A DNA stretch of 64,000 bases from Bacteroides pyogenes_A (GTDB taxonomy: Bacteria; Bacteroidota; Bacteroidia; Bacteroidales; Bacteroidaceae): the NCBI RefSeq assembly GCF_048595595.1, contig NZ_CP184347.1; one strand, given 5' to 3'. Below are positions 1 to 8,515 of this stretch, one piece after another (position 1 is the stretch's first letter; each line of letters starts with the position of its first letter). The notes below the pieces were generated by a model. It searched no databases. It had not been told where the DNA came from and was given only the letters and a program-made list of their open reading frames with translations. Position numbers and translations under genes: made by a program.

Positions 1-17
1 GGTTTTACCCTTATCGT

Positions 18-1376
18 CTACCGATAGTGCAAATGAAACTCTATCACGGCTTCAATTCCTTTGCGGAAAATATCCAGTGAGAAGTTCTCGTTCGGCGAAT
101 GGATGGCGTCCGATTCGAGACCGAATCCCATCAGTACGGTTTTGATGCCCAACACCTGTTCGAACGTAGAGATGATGGGAATACTTCCTCCGCGTCTCAC
201 AGCCAGCGGCTTTTTGCCGAAAGCAATCTCGAATCCTTTTTCTGCCGCCTGATAAGCCGGGAGCGAGATGGGGCAGACGTAGCCTTGTCCGCCGTGCATC
301 GGCGTAACTTTCACCTGCACGCTTTCGGGGGCGATGCTGAGAATGTAGTCGGCAAACATCCGGGAGATTTTGTGATGGTCTTGATGCGGAACCAGACGAC
401 AAGAGACTTTGGCATACGCTTTCGAGGGGAGCACCGTCTTGGAGCCTTCGCCCGTATAGCCTCCCCATATACCGCAAACGTCGAACGAGGGGCGGCAACT
501 GTTTCGTTCGAGCGTGCTGTATCCCTTTTCACCGGAAAGGGCCTTCACGCCGATGGATTCTTTGTATTTCTTTTCGTCGAAAGGAATGCGGGCAATCATC
601 TCCCTTTCCGCTTGCGGCACTTCTTCTACTTCATCGTAAAAGCCGGGCACGGTGATTCGTCCGTCGTCGTCTTTCACCTTGCTGATGATTTCACAGAGCA
701 CGTTGATGGGATTGGCTACCGCTCCGCCGAAATGTCCGGAATGAAGGTCGCGGTTCGGACCGGTGACCTCTATCTCCCAATAAGCCAATCCGCGTAGTCC
801 CGTAGTAAGCGACGGGAGGTCGGCTCCCAGCATGCTGGTGTCCGAAACCAGAATAACGTCGGCTTTCAGCAGCTCCTTGTGTTCTTCGCAGAACGCTTCG
901 AGGCTCGGAGATCCGATTTCCTCTTCTCCTTCGAAGATGAACTTTACATTGTTCTTCAGCAAGTTGTTTTTTACGAGATATTCGAAAGCTTTTACCTGAA
1001 TGAACGACTGTCCTTTATCATCGTCCGCTCCGCGTGCCCAAATGTATCCGTCTCTTATTTCCGGTTCGAAAGGACGGCTTTTCCACAAATCCAGAGGTTC
1101 GGCGGGCATAACGTCGTAATGCGCGTACACCAGTACGGTCTTGGCTTGCGGGTCTACCATCTTTTGCCCGAATACGATCGGATTGCCTTTCGACGGCATT
1201 ACCGTCACTTCGTCGGCTCCTGCCTCGAGCAATAACTCTTGCCAGCGTTGCGCGCATGCCAGCATATCGTTGTGATGTTCGGGCAAGGCGCTGATGCTGG
1301 GAATACGGATAAGACTGAATAGATCTTCGATGAATCGGGGTTCGTTTGCTGCGATGTATTTCTGAATTTCGTTCAT
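18..1376 (-). CDS. M20-family metallodipeptidase
   Basis: Zinc-dependent dipeptidase/aminoacyl-peptidase of the M20 family (PepV/CNDP-like), cytosolic because no signal peptide is seen. The protein shows the metal-site pattern of the family: an AHYD segment near residue 85, GADDDKGQ about 30 residues later (bridging Asp), and FEGEEEIGS carrying the catalytic Glu pair, with a dimerisation insert in the middle. The start is placed at the ATG giving MNEIQKYI (about 452 aa, the usual family length); an ATG two codons earlier and another at 1418 are also in frame, but the extra N-terminal residues resemble leader sequence. It lies 115 bp downstream of aroC on the same strand and may be co-transcribed with it. 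Substrate range cannot be read from the sequence. Confidence 0.9.
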   Translation of the reverse strand: MNEIQKYIAANEPRFIEDLFSLIRIPSISALPEHHNDMLACAQRWQELLLEAGADEVTVMPSKGNPIVFGQKMVDPQAKTVLVYAHYDVMPAEPLDLWKSRPFEPEIRDGYIWARGADDDKGQSFIQVKAFEYLVKNNLLKNNVKFIFEGEEEIGSPSLEAFCEEHKELLKADVILVSDTSMLGADLPSLTTGLRGLAYWEIEVTGPNRDLHSGHFGGAVANPINVLCEIISKVKDDDGRITVPGFYDEVEEVPQAEREMIARIPFDEKKYKESIGVKALSGEKGYSTLERNSCRPSFDVCGIWGGYTGEGSKTVLPSKAYAKVSCRLVPHQDHHKISRMFADYILSIAPESVQVKVTPMHGGQGYVCPISLPAYQAAEKGFEIAFGKKPLAVRRGGSIPIISTFEQVLGIKTVLMGFGLESDAIHSPNENFSLDIFRKGIEAVIEFHLHYR

Positions 1377-1491
1377 TTTCATTGATTTTATAGAGAGCAT
1401 CCGGGAGGCGTCAGGCATAAACTTTCCCGGCGCAGCTTGTGTCGGCGGGAGAGAACTTATGAAGCGAACTTCCCAACTGCTTTCCCGTTGT

Positions 1492-2568
1492 TTATAATTG
1501 CGTTGTTTTGTCTAACAGATAATAGTCGAGTATAGTGATGGCCGCCATTGCTTCCACGATGGGCACGGCTCTTGGCAGCACGCATGCGTCGTGTCGTCCG
1601 CGCGCTTTCAGAGTAGTGTCCACTCCGTCGATGTTGACCGTTTCCTGCTCCATTAATATGGTGGCTATCGGCTTGAATACCACGCGGAAATAGATGTCTT
1701 CGCCGTTGCTGATGCCTCCCTGTATGCCGCCGGAATTGTTGGTATGCGTTTCAATTCGTCCCTTATTGTTGTAAAACACGTCGTTCTGTTCGGAACCTTT
1801 CATCTTGATTCCTTTGAATCCGATGCCGTATTCGAACGCTTTGGCGGCGTTGATGGTGAGCATTCCATTGGCCAAAGCGGCCTGAAGTTTTCCGAAAACC
1901 GGTTGCCCCAATCCGATGGGACATCCTTTGATGACGCACGTCAGCGTACCGCCGATAGTATCTCCTTCACCTTTCACCTTATAGATAAGATCGGCCATTT
2001 CTTTGGCTTTCACCGGATCGGGGCAGCGTACGTCGTTAGTTTCGATGAGGTCGAGGTCATAGTCCGAATAGCTTCCTTCCAGTTTGATGGCTCCTACTTG
2101 CGAGGTGTAGGCGGTGATACTGATTCCCAATTGGCGAAGCGCCAGTTTTGCTAATGCTCCGGCTACGACACGCGAAATTGTTTCACGCGCCGACGAGCGA
2201 CCTCCTCCGCGATGATCGCGTATGCCGTATTTCACGCTATAAGTGTAGTCGGCATGCGAAGGGCGGTATACTTCTTTCAGGTTGTTGTAATCGTTAGAGT
2301 GCTGGTTTTTGTTCCATACGATGAAGCCGATGGGGGATCCGGTCGACTTCCCCTCAAAGATACCGGAAAGGAATTCTACCTGATCGGGCTCTTTGCGCGC
2401 TGTGGTAAGGATCGATTGTCCCGGACGTCTCCGGTTCAATTCCTGTTGTACAAACTCTTCGTCGATGGCAATGCCCGAAGGAAATCCGTCAATCACTCCT
2501 CCGATTCCTTTCCCATGCGACTCTCCGAAGCTTGTAAGTCGAAAAATATTCCCAAATGAGTTAAACAT
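1492..2568 (-). CDS. aroC: chorismate synthase
   Basis: Converts 5-enolpyruvylshikimate-3-phosphate to chorismate, the last shared step of aromatic amino acid synthesis, using reduced FMN. The 358-aa length is normal. Family signatures are present: GESHGKGIGGVIDG near the N-terminus, RDHRGGGRSSARET around residues 118-131, and the C-terminal RGRHDACVLPRAVPIVEA segment. It opens a minus-strand unit with the M20 dipeptidase downstream; a Bacteroidetes-type -7 motif lies 31 bp before the start. It is not linked to the Phe/Tyr operon at 25.5-29.5 kb but feeds the same pathway. Confidence 0.97.
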   Translation of the reverse strand: MFNSFGNIFRLTSFGESHGKGIGGVIDGFPSGIAIDEEFVQQELNRRRPGQSILTTARKEPDQVEFLSGIFEGKSTGSPIGFIVWNKNQHSNDYNNLKEVYRPSHADYTYSVKYGIRDHRGGGRSSARETISRVVAGALAKLALRQLGISITAYTSQVGAIKLEGSYSDYDLDLIETNDVRCPDPVKAKEMADLIYKVKGEGDTIGGTLTCVIKGCPIGLGQPVFGKLQAALANGMLTINAAKAFEYGIGFKGIKMKGSEQNDVFYNNKGRIETHTNNSGGIQGGISNGEDIYFRVVFKPIATILMEQETVNIDGVDTTLKARGRHDACVLPRAVPIVEAMAAITILDYYLLDKTTQL

Positions 2569-2598
2569 AGTTGTGGCTTTTTAAAACATTATTGTATA

Positions 2599-2606
2599 CA
2601 AAGATA
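2599..2606 (-). promoter_or_regulatory. putative -7 element before aroC
   Basis: Reads TATCTTTG on the minus strand, matching the Bacteroidetes -7 consensus TAnnTTTG. No clear TTG-type -33 box was seen at the usual spacing. Confidence 0.5.
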
Positions 2607-2642
2607 ACAAACTGATTGGCGGAATAGTTGCGTTTTCGGGGC

Positions 2643-3809
2643 TTATATTCTGGAAAATTCGTGTAAAAAAGTTTGTACCTCTTCCAAACTGCCCGTATGT
2701 TTTCCTTCATCGTCTGACAATTTGATACATTCTCTCCATTCCTGATTGGGATTCATCTTGCATTGGGTGAGTTTCATCACGATGTTCGATGGTTTGAATC
2801 CCGTATCGTTCGTCAGGTTAGTCCCGATTCCGAACGAACAACGGATTTTGTCGCGGCAATACTCCTGAATCTCCAACGCTTTGTTGAAGTCGAGCGCGTT
2901 GCTGAATACGATTGTTTTGGTTGTGGCGTCGATGCCGAACCCCCGGTAGCGGGCTACGAGCTTGTCGATAAATTCGAACTCGTTGCCCGAATCGCACCGC
3001 ACTCCATCGAACAGTTTGGCTTGTTTGCGGCTCAGGTTGCTCAGGAAGATATCCGTCGTGTAAGTGTCTGAAAGCGCTATCCCCAAGTCTCCGTCGTATA
3101 CGTTCACCCAATTTTCAAGAGCCATGTAGTTGGCATGCTTATAGCCGAACTGGGCTCCGTGAAACATGAACCATTCGTGCGGATGCGTGCCCATCATTTT
3201 CATGTCGTACTTCATGGCGAAGTGGCAGTTGGATGTGCCGGTGCAATACCGGGCTTCCTCTTTGAGGTATCTGATGACCGCCTCTTGCACGTCGGCCGAA
3301 AAGCGCCGGCGTGTGCCGAATTCTGAGAAACGAATCCCGTGGCGGTTGGAAAGCTCCGCTTTGTCCGCCAGTTTGCGAAGAATGCCGTCCATGTCGGCTA
3401 CATATCCGTGCAGTCTGTTTTTTATTTCGGAAACAAGGGCAAGCAAAGGCACTTCGTACAGCGTGGCTTTGTAGAGAAAATCGCTCACTTCGATGTGCAA
3501 ATGCTGGTTTTCATCCAGATGAACGTCGATTTTGTCTGCATCGAACCGGAAAGACGAGAGCCACTCCCAATATACTCCGGGAAGAAACCGGCAGTTGCGG
3601 GTCATATACTCCAGTTCTTCCTTCGTGAGCCTTATAAGGCTTAAGTTTTCGATTTCAGCCTTAAGCTGTTGCAAGAATTCATCTGTGTATGGGGTTCGGT
3701 TCCGGTCGTTGAAGCTGAAAGTACCCATGGCGGAAGGAAACAGTTTGATATAAGCGTACGAAGTGGTAAACTTATAAAGGTCCGTGTCCAGTAGTGTCTT
3801 CACAATCAT
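2643..3809 (-). CDS. pncB: nicotinate phosphoribosyltransferase
   Basis: Makes nicotinate mononucleotide from nicotinate and PRPP, with ATP hydrolysis, in the NAD salvage (Preiss-Handler) pathway; cytosolic. The 388-aa length and the start MIVKTLLDTDLYKFT are typical of the bacterial PncB family. Conserved blocks include FGTRRRFS near residue 165, GTHPHEW near residue 208 and FDGVRCDSGNEFEF near residue 268, which form the substrate site; the family's autophosphorylated histidine lies in the GTHPHEW region. It appears to be transcribed alone: 242 bp of promoter/repeat-bearing DNA precede it and aroC has its own -7 motif. Confidence 0.96.
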   Translation of the reverse strand: MIVKTLLDTDLYKFTTSYAYIKLFPSAMGTFSFNDRNRTPYTDEFLQQLKAEIENLSLIRLTKEELEYMTRNCRFLPGVYWEWLSSFRFDADKIDVHLDENQHLHIEVSDFLYKATLYEVPLLALVSEIKNRLHGYVADMDGILRKLADKAELSNRHGIRFSEFGTRRRFSADVQEAVIRYLKEEARYCTGTSNCHFAMKYDMKMMGTHPHEWFMFHGAQFGYKHANYMALENWVNVYDGDLGIALSDTYTTDIFLSNLSRKQAKLFDGVRCDSGNEFEFIDKLVARYRGFGIDATTKTIVFSNALDFNKALEIQEYCRDKIRCSFGIGTNLTNDTGFKPSNIVMKLTQCKMNPNQEWRECIKLSDDEGKHTGSLEEVQTFLHEFSRI

Positions 3810-3846
3810 CCGTTTTCTCCTTCTTTCTTTAAAGTGTTGAACGCTG

Positions 3847-3854
3847 TAAAGATA
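3847..3854 (-). promoter_or_regulatory. putative -7 element before pncB
   Basis: TATCTTTA on the minus strand, one base off the TAnnTTTG consensus, 38 bp before the pncB start. Confidence 0.35.
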
Positions 3855-4044
3855 ATTATTTTCTTCGTATCTGTATATGGGCGGCCGCCAAGTTTTTACC
3901 TTTCTTGCTTTTCTTTTCTGCCGATTGTTTACGATCGCTTGAATTCGGGATGTGGACGATCCGATATCCGAAGCATCCGGAATGGGAGAATCGTTGTTTC
4001 ATGTTGTTTCATAAGGTGTGTCTTGTTTTAAAATAGGTTGAAGC

Positions 4045-4132
4045 AAAAGTTTCCCCGATGGGACACAAAAGTTTCCCGCTGGGGACACAAAAGTTTCCCC
4101 AGTGGGAAAATAAAGTTTCCATAGCGGGAAAC
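4045..4132. repeat. four tandem 22-bp repeats
   Basis: Four head-to-tail 22-bp units at 4045, 4067, 4089 and 4111. Each begins with AAAGTTTCC preceded by A or T and ends in GGGA-type sequence, so each unit is also a short imperfect inverted repeat (GTTTCCC against GGGAAAC). It lies in the 482-bp gap between the fused flavoprotein gene and pncB, and no ORF runs through it convincingly. Confidence 0.85.
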
Positions 4133-4162
4133 TCTGCAACCTGTCTGTGTTTTCCCCAAAAG

Positions 4163-4220
4163 AAGCAGCGCGGCATATCTCGTGTGTCGATACACCCGAT
4201 TGCGATATGCCGCGCTGCTT
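4163..4220 (-). terminator. large stem-loop after the Nfn-like gene
   Basis: A perfect 16-bp inverted repeat (4163-4178 with 4205-4220, arm AAGCAGCGCGGCATAT) encloses a 26-nt loop holding a small GTGT/ACAC hairpin. Read on the minus strand it lies 70 bp past the end of the upstream gene and is followed by CTTTT, so termination is likely, though the U-tract is short. Confidence 0.55.
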
Positions 4221-4291
4221 TATCTATTCTCCCATTCCCCGAAAGCGTTCCATGCGTCGGGCCATGTGTGTTGCCGGATTGCGGGAAAAAA

Positions 4292-6598
4292 CTATCGGAG
4301 CTTCTGTTCCTGTAGTTGTCTGTGCATGGATGCAGCGGCCTTACGACCGTCTCCCATGGCGAGAATCACCGTAGCGCCCCCGCGCACGATGTCTCCTCCG
4401 GCGTAAATCATCGGAATGGACGACTCCATGTTTTCATTCACGTTTATGGTTCCTTTCCGTCCCAATTCAAGCCCCTTGATGGAGTTCGGCACGATGGGAT
4501 TCGGAGAAACGCCGATGCTGACAATGGCCAAGTCGATGTCGATGGTCTCAATGGCTCCGGCGATGGGCACGGGGCTGCGGCGTCCGGAAGCATCGGGTTC
4601 GCCCAGTTTCATTTTCTGCAACACCACTTGTTTTACACATCCTTGTTCATCGGGGATATATTCGATGGGGTTGTGCAACGTGAGGAACTCTACACCCTCT
4701 TCTTTGGCGTGCTTTACTTCCTCTATGCGTGCCGGCATTTCTTCTTCCGAACGGCGGTAGATGATGATGGCGCGTTCCGCTCCGAGCCTTTTTGCGGTTC
4801 GTACGGAATCCATCGCCGTGTTTCCCCCGCCGATTACCGCCACATTCTTGCCGAAGGTGACGGGAGTGTCGGAGTCTTCGCTTGCGGCGTCCATGAGATT
4901 CACACGTGTCAGGTATTCGTTGGACGACATCACATTGATGGAGTTTTCGCCCGGTATGTTCATGAAATTGGGCAATCCTGCGCCTGAAGCCACGAAGAAG
5001 CCCTTGAAGCCTTCTTTTTTCAGCTCCTCGATATCGATTGTTTTTCCCACAATGCAGTCTTTCAGGAATGTGACTCCCATTCTTGCGAGGTTGTCTATCT
5101 CGACGTCGACAATCTTATTGGGCAACCGAAACTCCGGGATGCCGTATTTCAGTACGCCTCCTACTTCGTGCAACGCTTCGAATACGGTGACGTCGTATCC
5201 GTACTTGGCCATGTCGCCGGCAAAAGACAAGCCCGCCGGTCCGGAGCCGATGACGGCTATCTTGATTCCGTTTTTCTCTGCGATGGCAGGGACGGATATT
5301 TCTCCGCTTTCGCGCTCGTAATCGGCGGCAAAACGTTCGAGATATCCGATGGCTACGGGTTGTTCGTTCATCTTCAGGTGGATACATTTCGATTCGCATT
5401 GTTTCTCCTGAGGGCACACACGGCCGCATACGGCGGGAAGCGCGCTTGTTTCTTTCAGTGTTTTGGCTGCTTCCAGAAATTCGCCGCGCTCTATGTTTTT
5501 GATAAAACGGGGAATGTCGACTCCTACGGGGCATCCTTCTATGCAGCCGGGGTTGGCGCAGTCGAGGCAGCGTTTGGCTTCGGTCAGCGCTTGCTCTTCG
5601 GTGAGGCCGAGGTTTACTTCTTCCTTGCGGCTGCGCGAGCGATACTCCGGATCCAATTCGTTCATCTCCACACGGGGGATGGCAGTCCGCTCTTTGGCTT
5701 TCATCGCTTTGCGCAATTCTTGTCGCCAAGCCGCGTTTCTGCTTGTTTCGTCTTCCTCCTCGATGGCTTTGCATTTCGTTTCGGGATGCAGTTTCTGCAT
5801 TTTTCTGTGTTCGATGCTTCTAAAGGCTCCCATGCGTTTCAGCATCTCATCGAAGTCTACTTGGTGTCCGTCGAACTCCGGGCCGTCTACGCAAACGAAC
5901 TTTGTCTTTCCGCCCACCGTGATACGGCATGCGCCGCACATGCCCGTTCCGTCCACCATGATGGTGTTCAGCGAGACATCCGTCGGAATTTCATATTTCT
6001 TTGTCAGCAGGCAGACGAATTTCATCATGATGGCAGGACCGATGGCAAAGCATTTGTCTACTTTCTCCCGTTTGATGACTTCTTCCACCCCTTCCGTCAC
6101 CAGTCCTTTGCGTCCGTACGAGCCGTCGTCGGTCATGATAATCACTTCGTCGGAGCTGTCGCGCATTTCCTGCTCCAGAATGATCAAATCCTTGCTGCGT
6201 CCTGCCAATACCGTGATTACCCTGTTGCCGGCAGCCTTCAGCGCTTGTACGATAGGAAGCATCGGAGCTACGCCGACACCGCCGCCCGCGCATACTACTG
6301 TTCCGAAATTCTCGATGTGGGTGGCTTGTCCGAGCGGACCTACCACATCGGTGATGTAATCGCCTTCATTAAGCTCGCAAAGGCGGGTGGAGGAGAGTCC
6401 TACCTCCTGTACAACCAGCGTGATGGTGCCTTTCTTTACATCGGCTTTGGCAATGGTTAAGGGCATACGTTCGCCTTTTTCGCCTACACGCACGATAACG
6501 AAATGTCCCGCTTTGCGGGATTTCGCTATTAAAGGAGCTTCAATCTCGAATTGAAACACTTTTTCAGAAAAACGTCTTTTGCTAATGATTTTATTCAT
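4292..6598 (-). CDS. fused NfnA-NfnB-type NAD(P)H:ferredoxin oxidoreductase
   Basis: 768-aa cytosolic iron-sulphur flavoprotein. Residues 1-270 match the ferredoxin-reductase/PyrK-like subunit: an FAD region, an NAD site (CAGGGVGVAP near 103) and a [2Fe-2S] site with Cys221, Cys224 and Cys236, with Asp216 where PyrK has its first Cys ligand. Residues 280-768 match the glutamate synthase small-subunit/NfnB fold: two cysteine clusters for [4Fe-4S] centres (344/347/352/356 and 391/395/401/405), VIGSGPAGLSF near 452 and VIGGGNTAMDS near 585. In separate form these two subunits make the electron-bifurcating NADH-dependent reduced ferredoxin:NADP+ oxidoreductase. Such fusions are often annotated as dihydroorotate dehydrogenase/glutamate synthase, but no partner (PyrD or GltB-type large subunit) is adjacent. 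Bifurcation itself is inference. Confidence 0.8.
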   Translation of the reverse strand: MNKIISKRRFSEKVFQFEIEAPLIAKSRKAGHFVIVRVGEKGERMPLTIAKADVKKGTITLVVQEVGLSSTRLCELNEGDYITDVVGPLGQATHIENFGTVVCAGGGVGVAPMLPIVQALKAAGNRVITVLAGRSKDLIILEQEMRDSSDEVIIMTDDGSYGRKGLVTEGVEEVIKREKVDKCFAIGPAIMMKFVCLLTKKYEIPTDVSLNTIMVDGTGMCGACRITVGGKTKFVCVDGPEFDGHQVDFDEMLKRMGAFRSIEHRKMQKLHPETKCKAIEEEDETSRNAAWRQELRKAMKAKERTAIPRVEMNELDPEYRSRSRKEEVNLGLTEEQALTEAKRCLDCANPGCIEGCPVGVDIPRFIKNIERGEFLEAAKTLKETSALPAVCGRVCPQEKQCESKCIHLKMNEQPVAIGYLERFAADYERESGEISVPAIAEKNGIKIAVIGSGPAGLSFAGDMAKYGYDVTVFEALHEVGGVLKYGIPEFRLPNKIVDVEIDNLARMGVTFLKDCIVGKTIDIEELKKEGFKGFFVASGAGLPNFMNIPGENSINVMSSNEYLTRVNLMDAASEDSDTPVTFGKNVAVIGGGNTAMDSVRTAKRLGAERAIIIYRRSEEEMPARIEEVKHAKEEGVEFLTLHNPIEYIPDEQGCVKQVVLQKMKLGEPDASGRRSPVPIAGAIETIDIDLAIVSIGVSPNPIVPNSIKGLELGRKGTINVNENMESSIPMIYAGGDIVRGGATVILAMGDGRKAAASMHRQLQEQKLR

Positions 6599-6654
6599 TA
6601 TGAATTAATTTGTTTGATTTATTACGTTTTTTATTTCAGAATGATAAATTGCTG

Positions 6655-6662
6655 CAAAGATA
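6655..6662 (-). promoter_or_regulatory. putative -7 element before Nfn-like gene
   Basis: TATCTTTG on the minus strand, 57 bp before the start codon, matching TAnnTTTG. Confidence 0.5.
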
Positions 6663-6708
6663 TGGAAACTTTTCGTCAAACACTTCCTTTTCTCTGATTT
6701 TATGTGTC

Positions 6709-6900
6709 GCCGGCAATATGTAAGCTTTGTTGCAAGCATGTTTTCCTGCGCGATGTGGCGAAAGTGATTGATACACCGGCAATATATTAGGTTTGTTGGA
6801 AGTCCGTTGCCTTCCGATAGCTGCTTGCGACGGCAACACGCCGGCAAAACATTCGGTTTGCCCGGAAAGCAACGGCTTATCGCCTTCGGCCCGTGCCTTT
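6709..6900. repeat. degenerate 65-bp repeat between serS and the Nfn-like gene
   Basis: Three diverged units begin at 6709, 6774 and 6839, exactly 65 bp apart. Each opens with CNCCGGCAA-type sequence and continues with a GGTTTG or CTTTGTTG block about 15 bp later. The region between the two genes (6599-6904) otherwise shows only the promoter motif. ORFs through it differ by frame between units and are not credible genes. Confidence 0.45.
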
Positions 6901-6904
6901 TAAT

Positions 6905-8179
6905 TTAGTCGATCATCTCGAATCCGCAGTAAGGAACCAGCGCTTTGGGAATCCGGATTCCTTCGGGAGTCTGGTTGTTTTCGAGCAGGGCGGCGACAAT
7001 ACGCGGCAAAGCCAGCGCCGAACCGTTTAACGTATGGCAAAGTTCGGTTTTCTTTTCCGCGCTGCGATACCGGCATTTCAGACGGTTGGCCTGATAGGTG
7101 TCGAAGTTGGATACCGAGCTTACCTCCAACCAGCGTTTCTGTGCTTCGGAATATACTTCGAAGTCGAAGCAAAGAGCAGCTGTAAAGCTCATGTCGCCTC
7201 CGCAGAGGCGAAGGATTCGGTAGGGAAGTTCCAGCTTTTGCAACAAGCCTTCCACGTGGTCGAGCATTTCCTTGTGAGATTCCCGTGAGTGTTCGGGCTT
7301 GTCTATACGTACAAGCTCTACTTTTGAAAACTCGTGCAGGCGGTTCAATCCGCGTACATCTTTTCCGTAAGAACCTGCCTCGCGACGGAAGCATTGCGTG
7401 TAAGCGCAGTTTTTAACCGGCAGTTGTTTCTCTTCCAGAATCACGTCGCGATAGATATTCGTTACGGGGACTTCTGCCGTTGGAATCAGGTATAAGTCGT
7501 CCGCTTCGCAGTGATACATTTGTCCTTCCTTATCGGGAAGTTGCCCCGTGCCATAGCCCGACGCGGAGTTGACAACGGTGGGAGGCATGATTTCCGTATA
7601 CCCCGATTCACGTGCCTCGTCCAGAAAGAAATTGATAAGCGCGCGTTGCAGCCGGGCGCCTTTCCCTTTATACACAGGGAAGCCTGCTCCGGTGACTTTT
7701 ACGCCGAGGTCGAAATCGATCAAATCGTATTTCTTTGCCAACTCCCAATGAGGGAGAGCGTCTTTCGGCAGCTCATGTTGCATACCGCCCGTCTTTTCCA
7801 CTACGTTGTCGTCGGCTCCCGTTCCTTCGGGCACATCCTCATAGGGGACGTTGGGGATGGTATAGAGCAACTCCTGCATATCCGCGGCGGCCTGTGTCAT
7901 GGTTGCGTCCAATCCTTTGTTAACTTCTTTCAGCTCGGCCACACGTGTCCGTGCCGCTTCGGCTTCTTCCTTTTTCCCTTCTTTCATCAATCCGCCGATG
8001 GTGCGCGACAGCGAGTTCACCTCCGCAAGATTTTTATCCAATTGATTTTGTGTGCTACGTCTTTTATCGTTGAGTGAGATTACTTCTTCGATCGTCTCTT
8101 TTGCATGTTTGAAATGTTTCTTTTCCAATCCGCGGAGCACTGCTTCCGTGTTTTCCGTAATTTGTTTGATGGTAAGCAT
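6905..8179 (-). CDS. serS: seryl-tRNA synthetase
   Basis: Charges tRNA-Ser (and tRNA-Sec where present) with serine; cytosolic class II synthetase. The 424-aa protein has the family's N-terminal antiparallel coiled-coil arm (about residues 25-100), then the class II core: PPTVVNSASGYGTGQLPD (motif 1 region), CFRREAGSYGKDVRGLNRLHEF (motif 2; shown in part) near residue 265 and the C-terminal LNGSALALPRIVAALLENN (motif 3). It appears to be a single-gene unit with its own -7 motif 35 bp upstream. Confidence 0.97.
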   Translation of the reverse strand: MLTIKQITENTEAVLRGLEKKHFKHAKETIEEVISLNDKRRSTQNQLDKNLAEVNSLSRTIGGLMKEGKKEEAEAARTRVAELKEVNKGLDATMTQAAADMQELLYTIPNVPYEDVPEGTGADDNVVEKTGGMQHELPKDALPHWELAKKYDLIDFDLGVKVTGAGFPVYKGKGARLQRALINFFLDEARESGYTEIMPPTVVNSASGYGTGQLPDKEGQMYHCEADDLYLIPTAEVPVTNIYRDVILEEKQLPVKNCAYTQCFRREAGSYGKDVRGLNRLHEFSKVELVRIDKPEHSRESHKEMLDHVEGLLQKLELPYRILRLCGGDMSFTAALCFDFEVYSEAQKRWLEVSSVSNFDTYQANRLKCRYRSAEKKTELCHTLNGSALALPRIVAALLENNQTPEGIRIPKALVPYCGFEMID

Positions 8180-8213
8180 ATCGTATACTTTTTATGAACT
8201 ATGTTTTGAAATG

Positions 8214-8221
8214 CAAAGATA
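8214..8221 (-). promoter_or_regulatory. putative -7 element before serS
   Basis: TATCTTTG on the minus strand, 35 bp before the start. The rest of the 336-bp gap holds the terminator of the next gene and no credible ORF. Confidence 0.5.
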
Positions 8222-8378
8222 CTCAAAAACGATAGAAACGAGACTAAAATGAGAGATTTTAATGTGTTGATTTTGTCGTCGTCTCTTTAGTTCTGTGGTC
8301 ATTGGTGTGAGTGCTGCACCGCAGGAAGCCTGTCGGGTTTTAATCAACCGGGATTGAATTCGGGATGGGATAAAAGAG

Positions 8379-8423
8379 AAAGTACCGTTCACAACCTATT
8401 AGGCAGGTTGTAGACGGTACTTT
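8379..8423 (-). terminator. stem-loop terminator after LruC lipoprotein gene
   Basis: Arms AAAGTACCGT (8379-8388) and ACGGTACTTT (8414-8423) pair perfectly, with an inner CAACCT/AGGTTG stem. A- and T-rich flanks on both sides allow termination in either orientation; it lies 93 bp past the lipoprotein gene. Confidence 0.7.
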
Positions 8424-8515
8424 ATTATAGTAATGAACTTATTCGTTTGGAAGTGAATGTTCAGTCCTCAACTTTTCAACTTTCAGAATATTTCATTGAA
8501 AAAGCGAAAGGAGAC

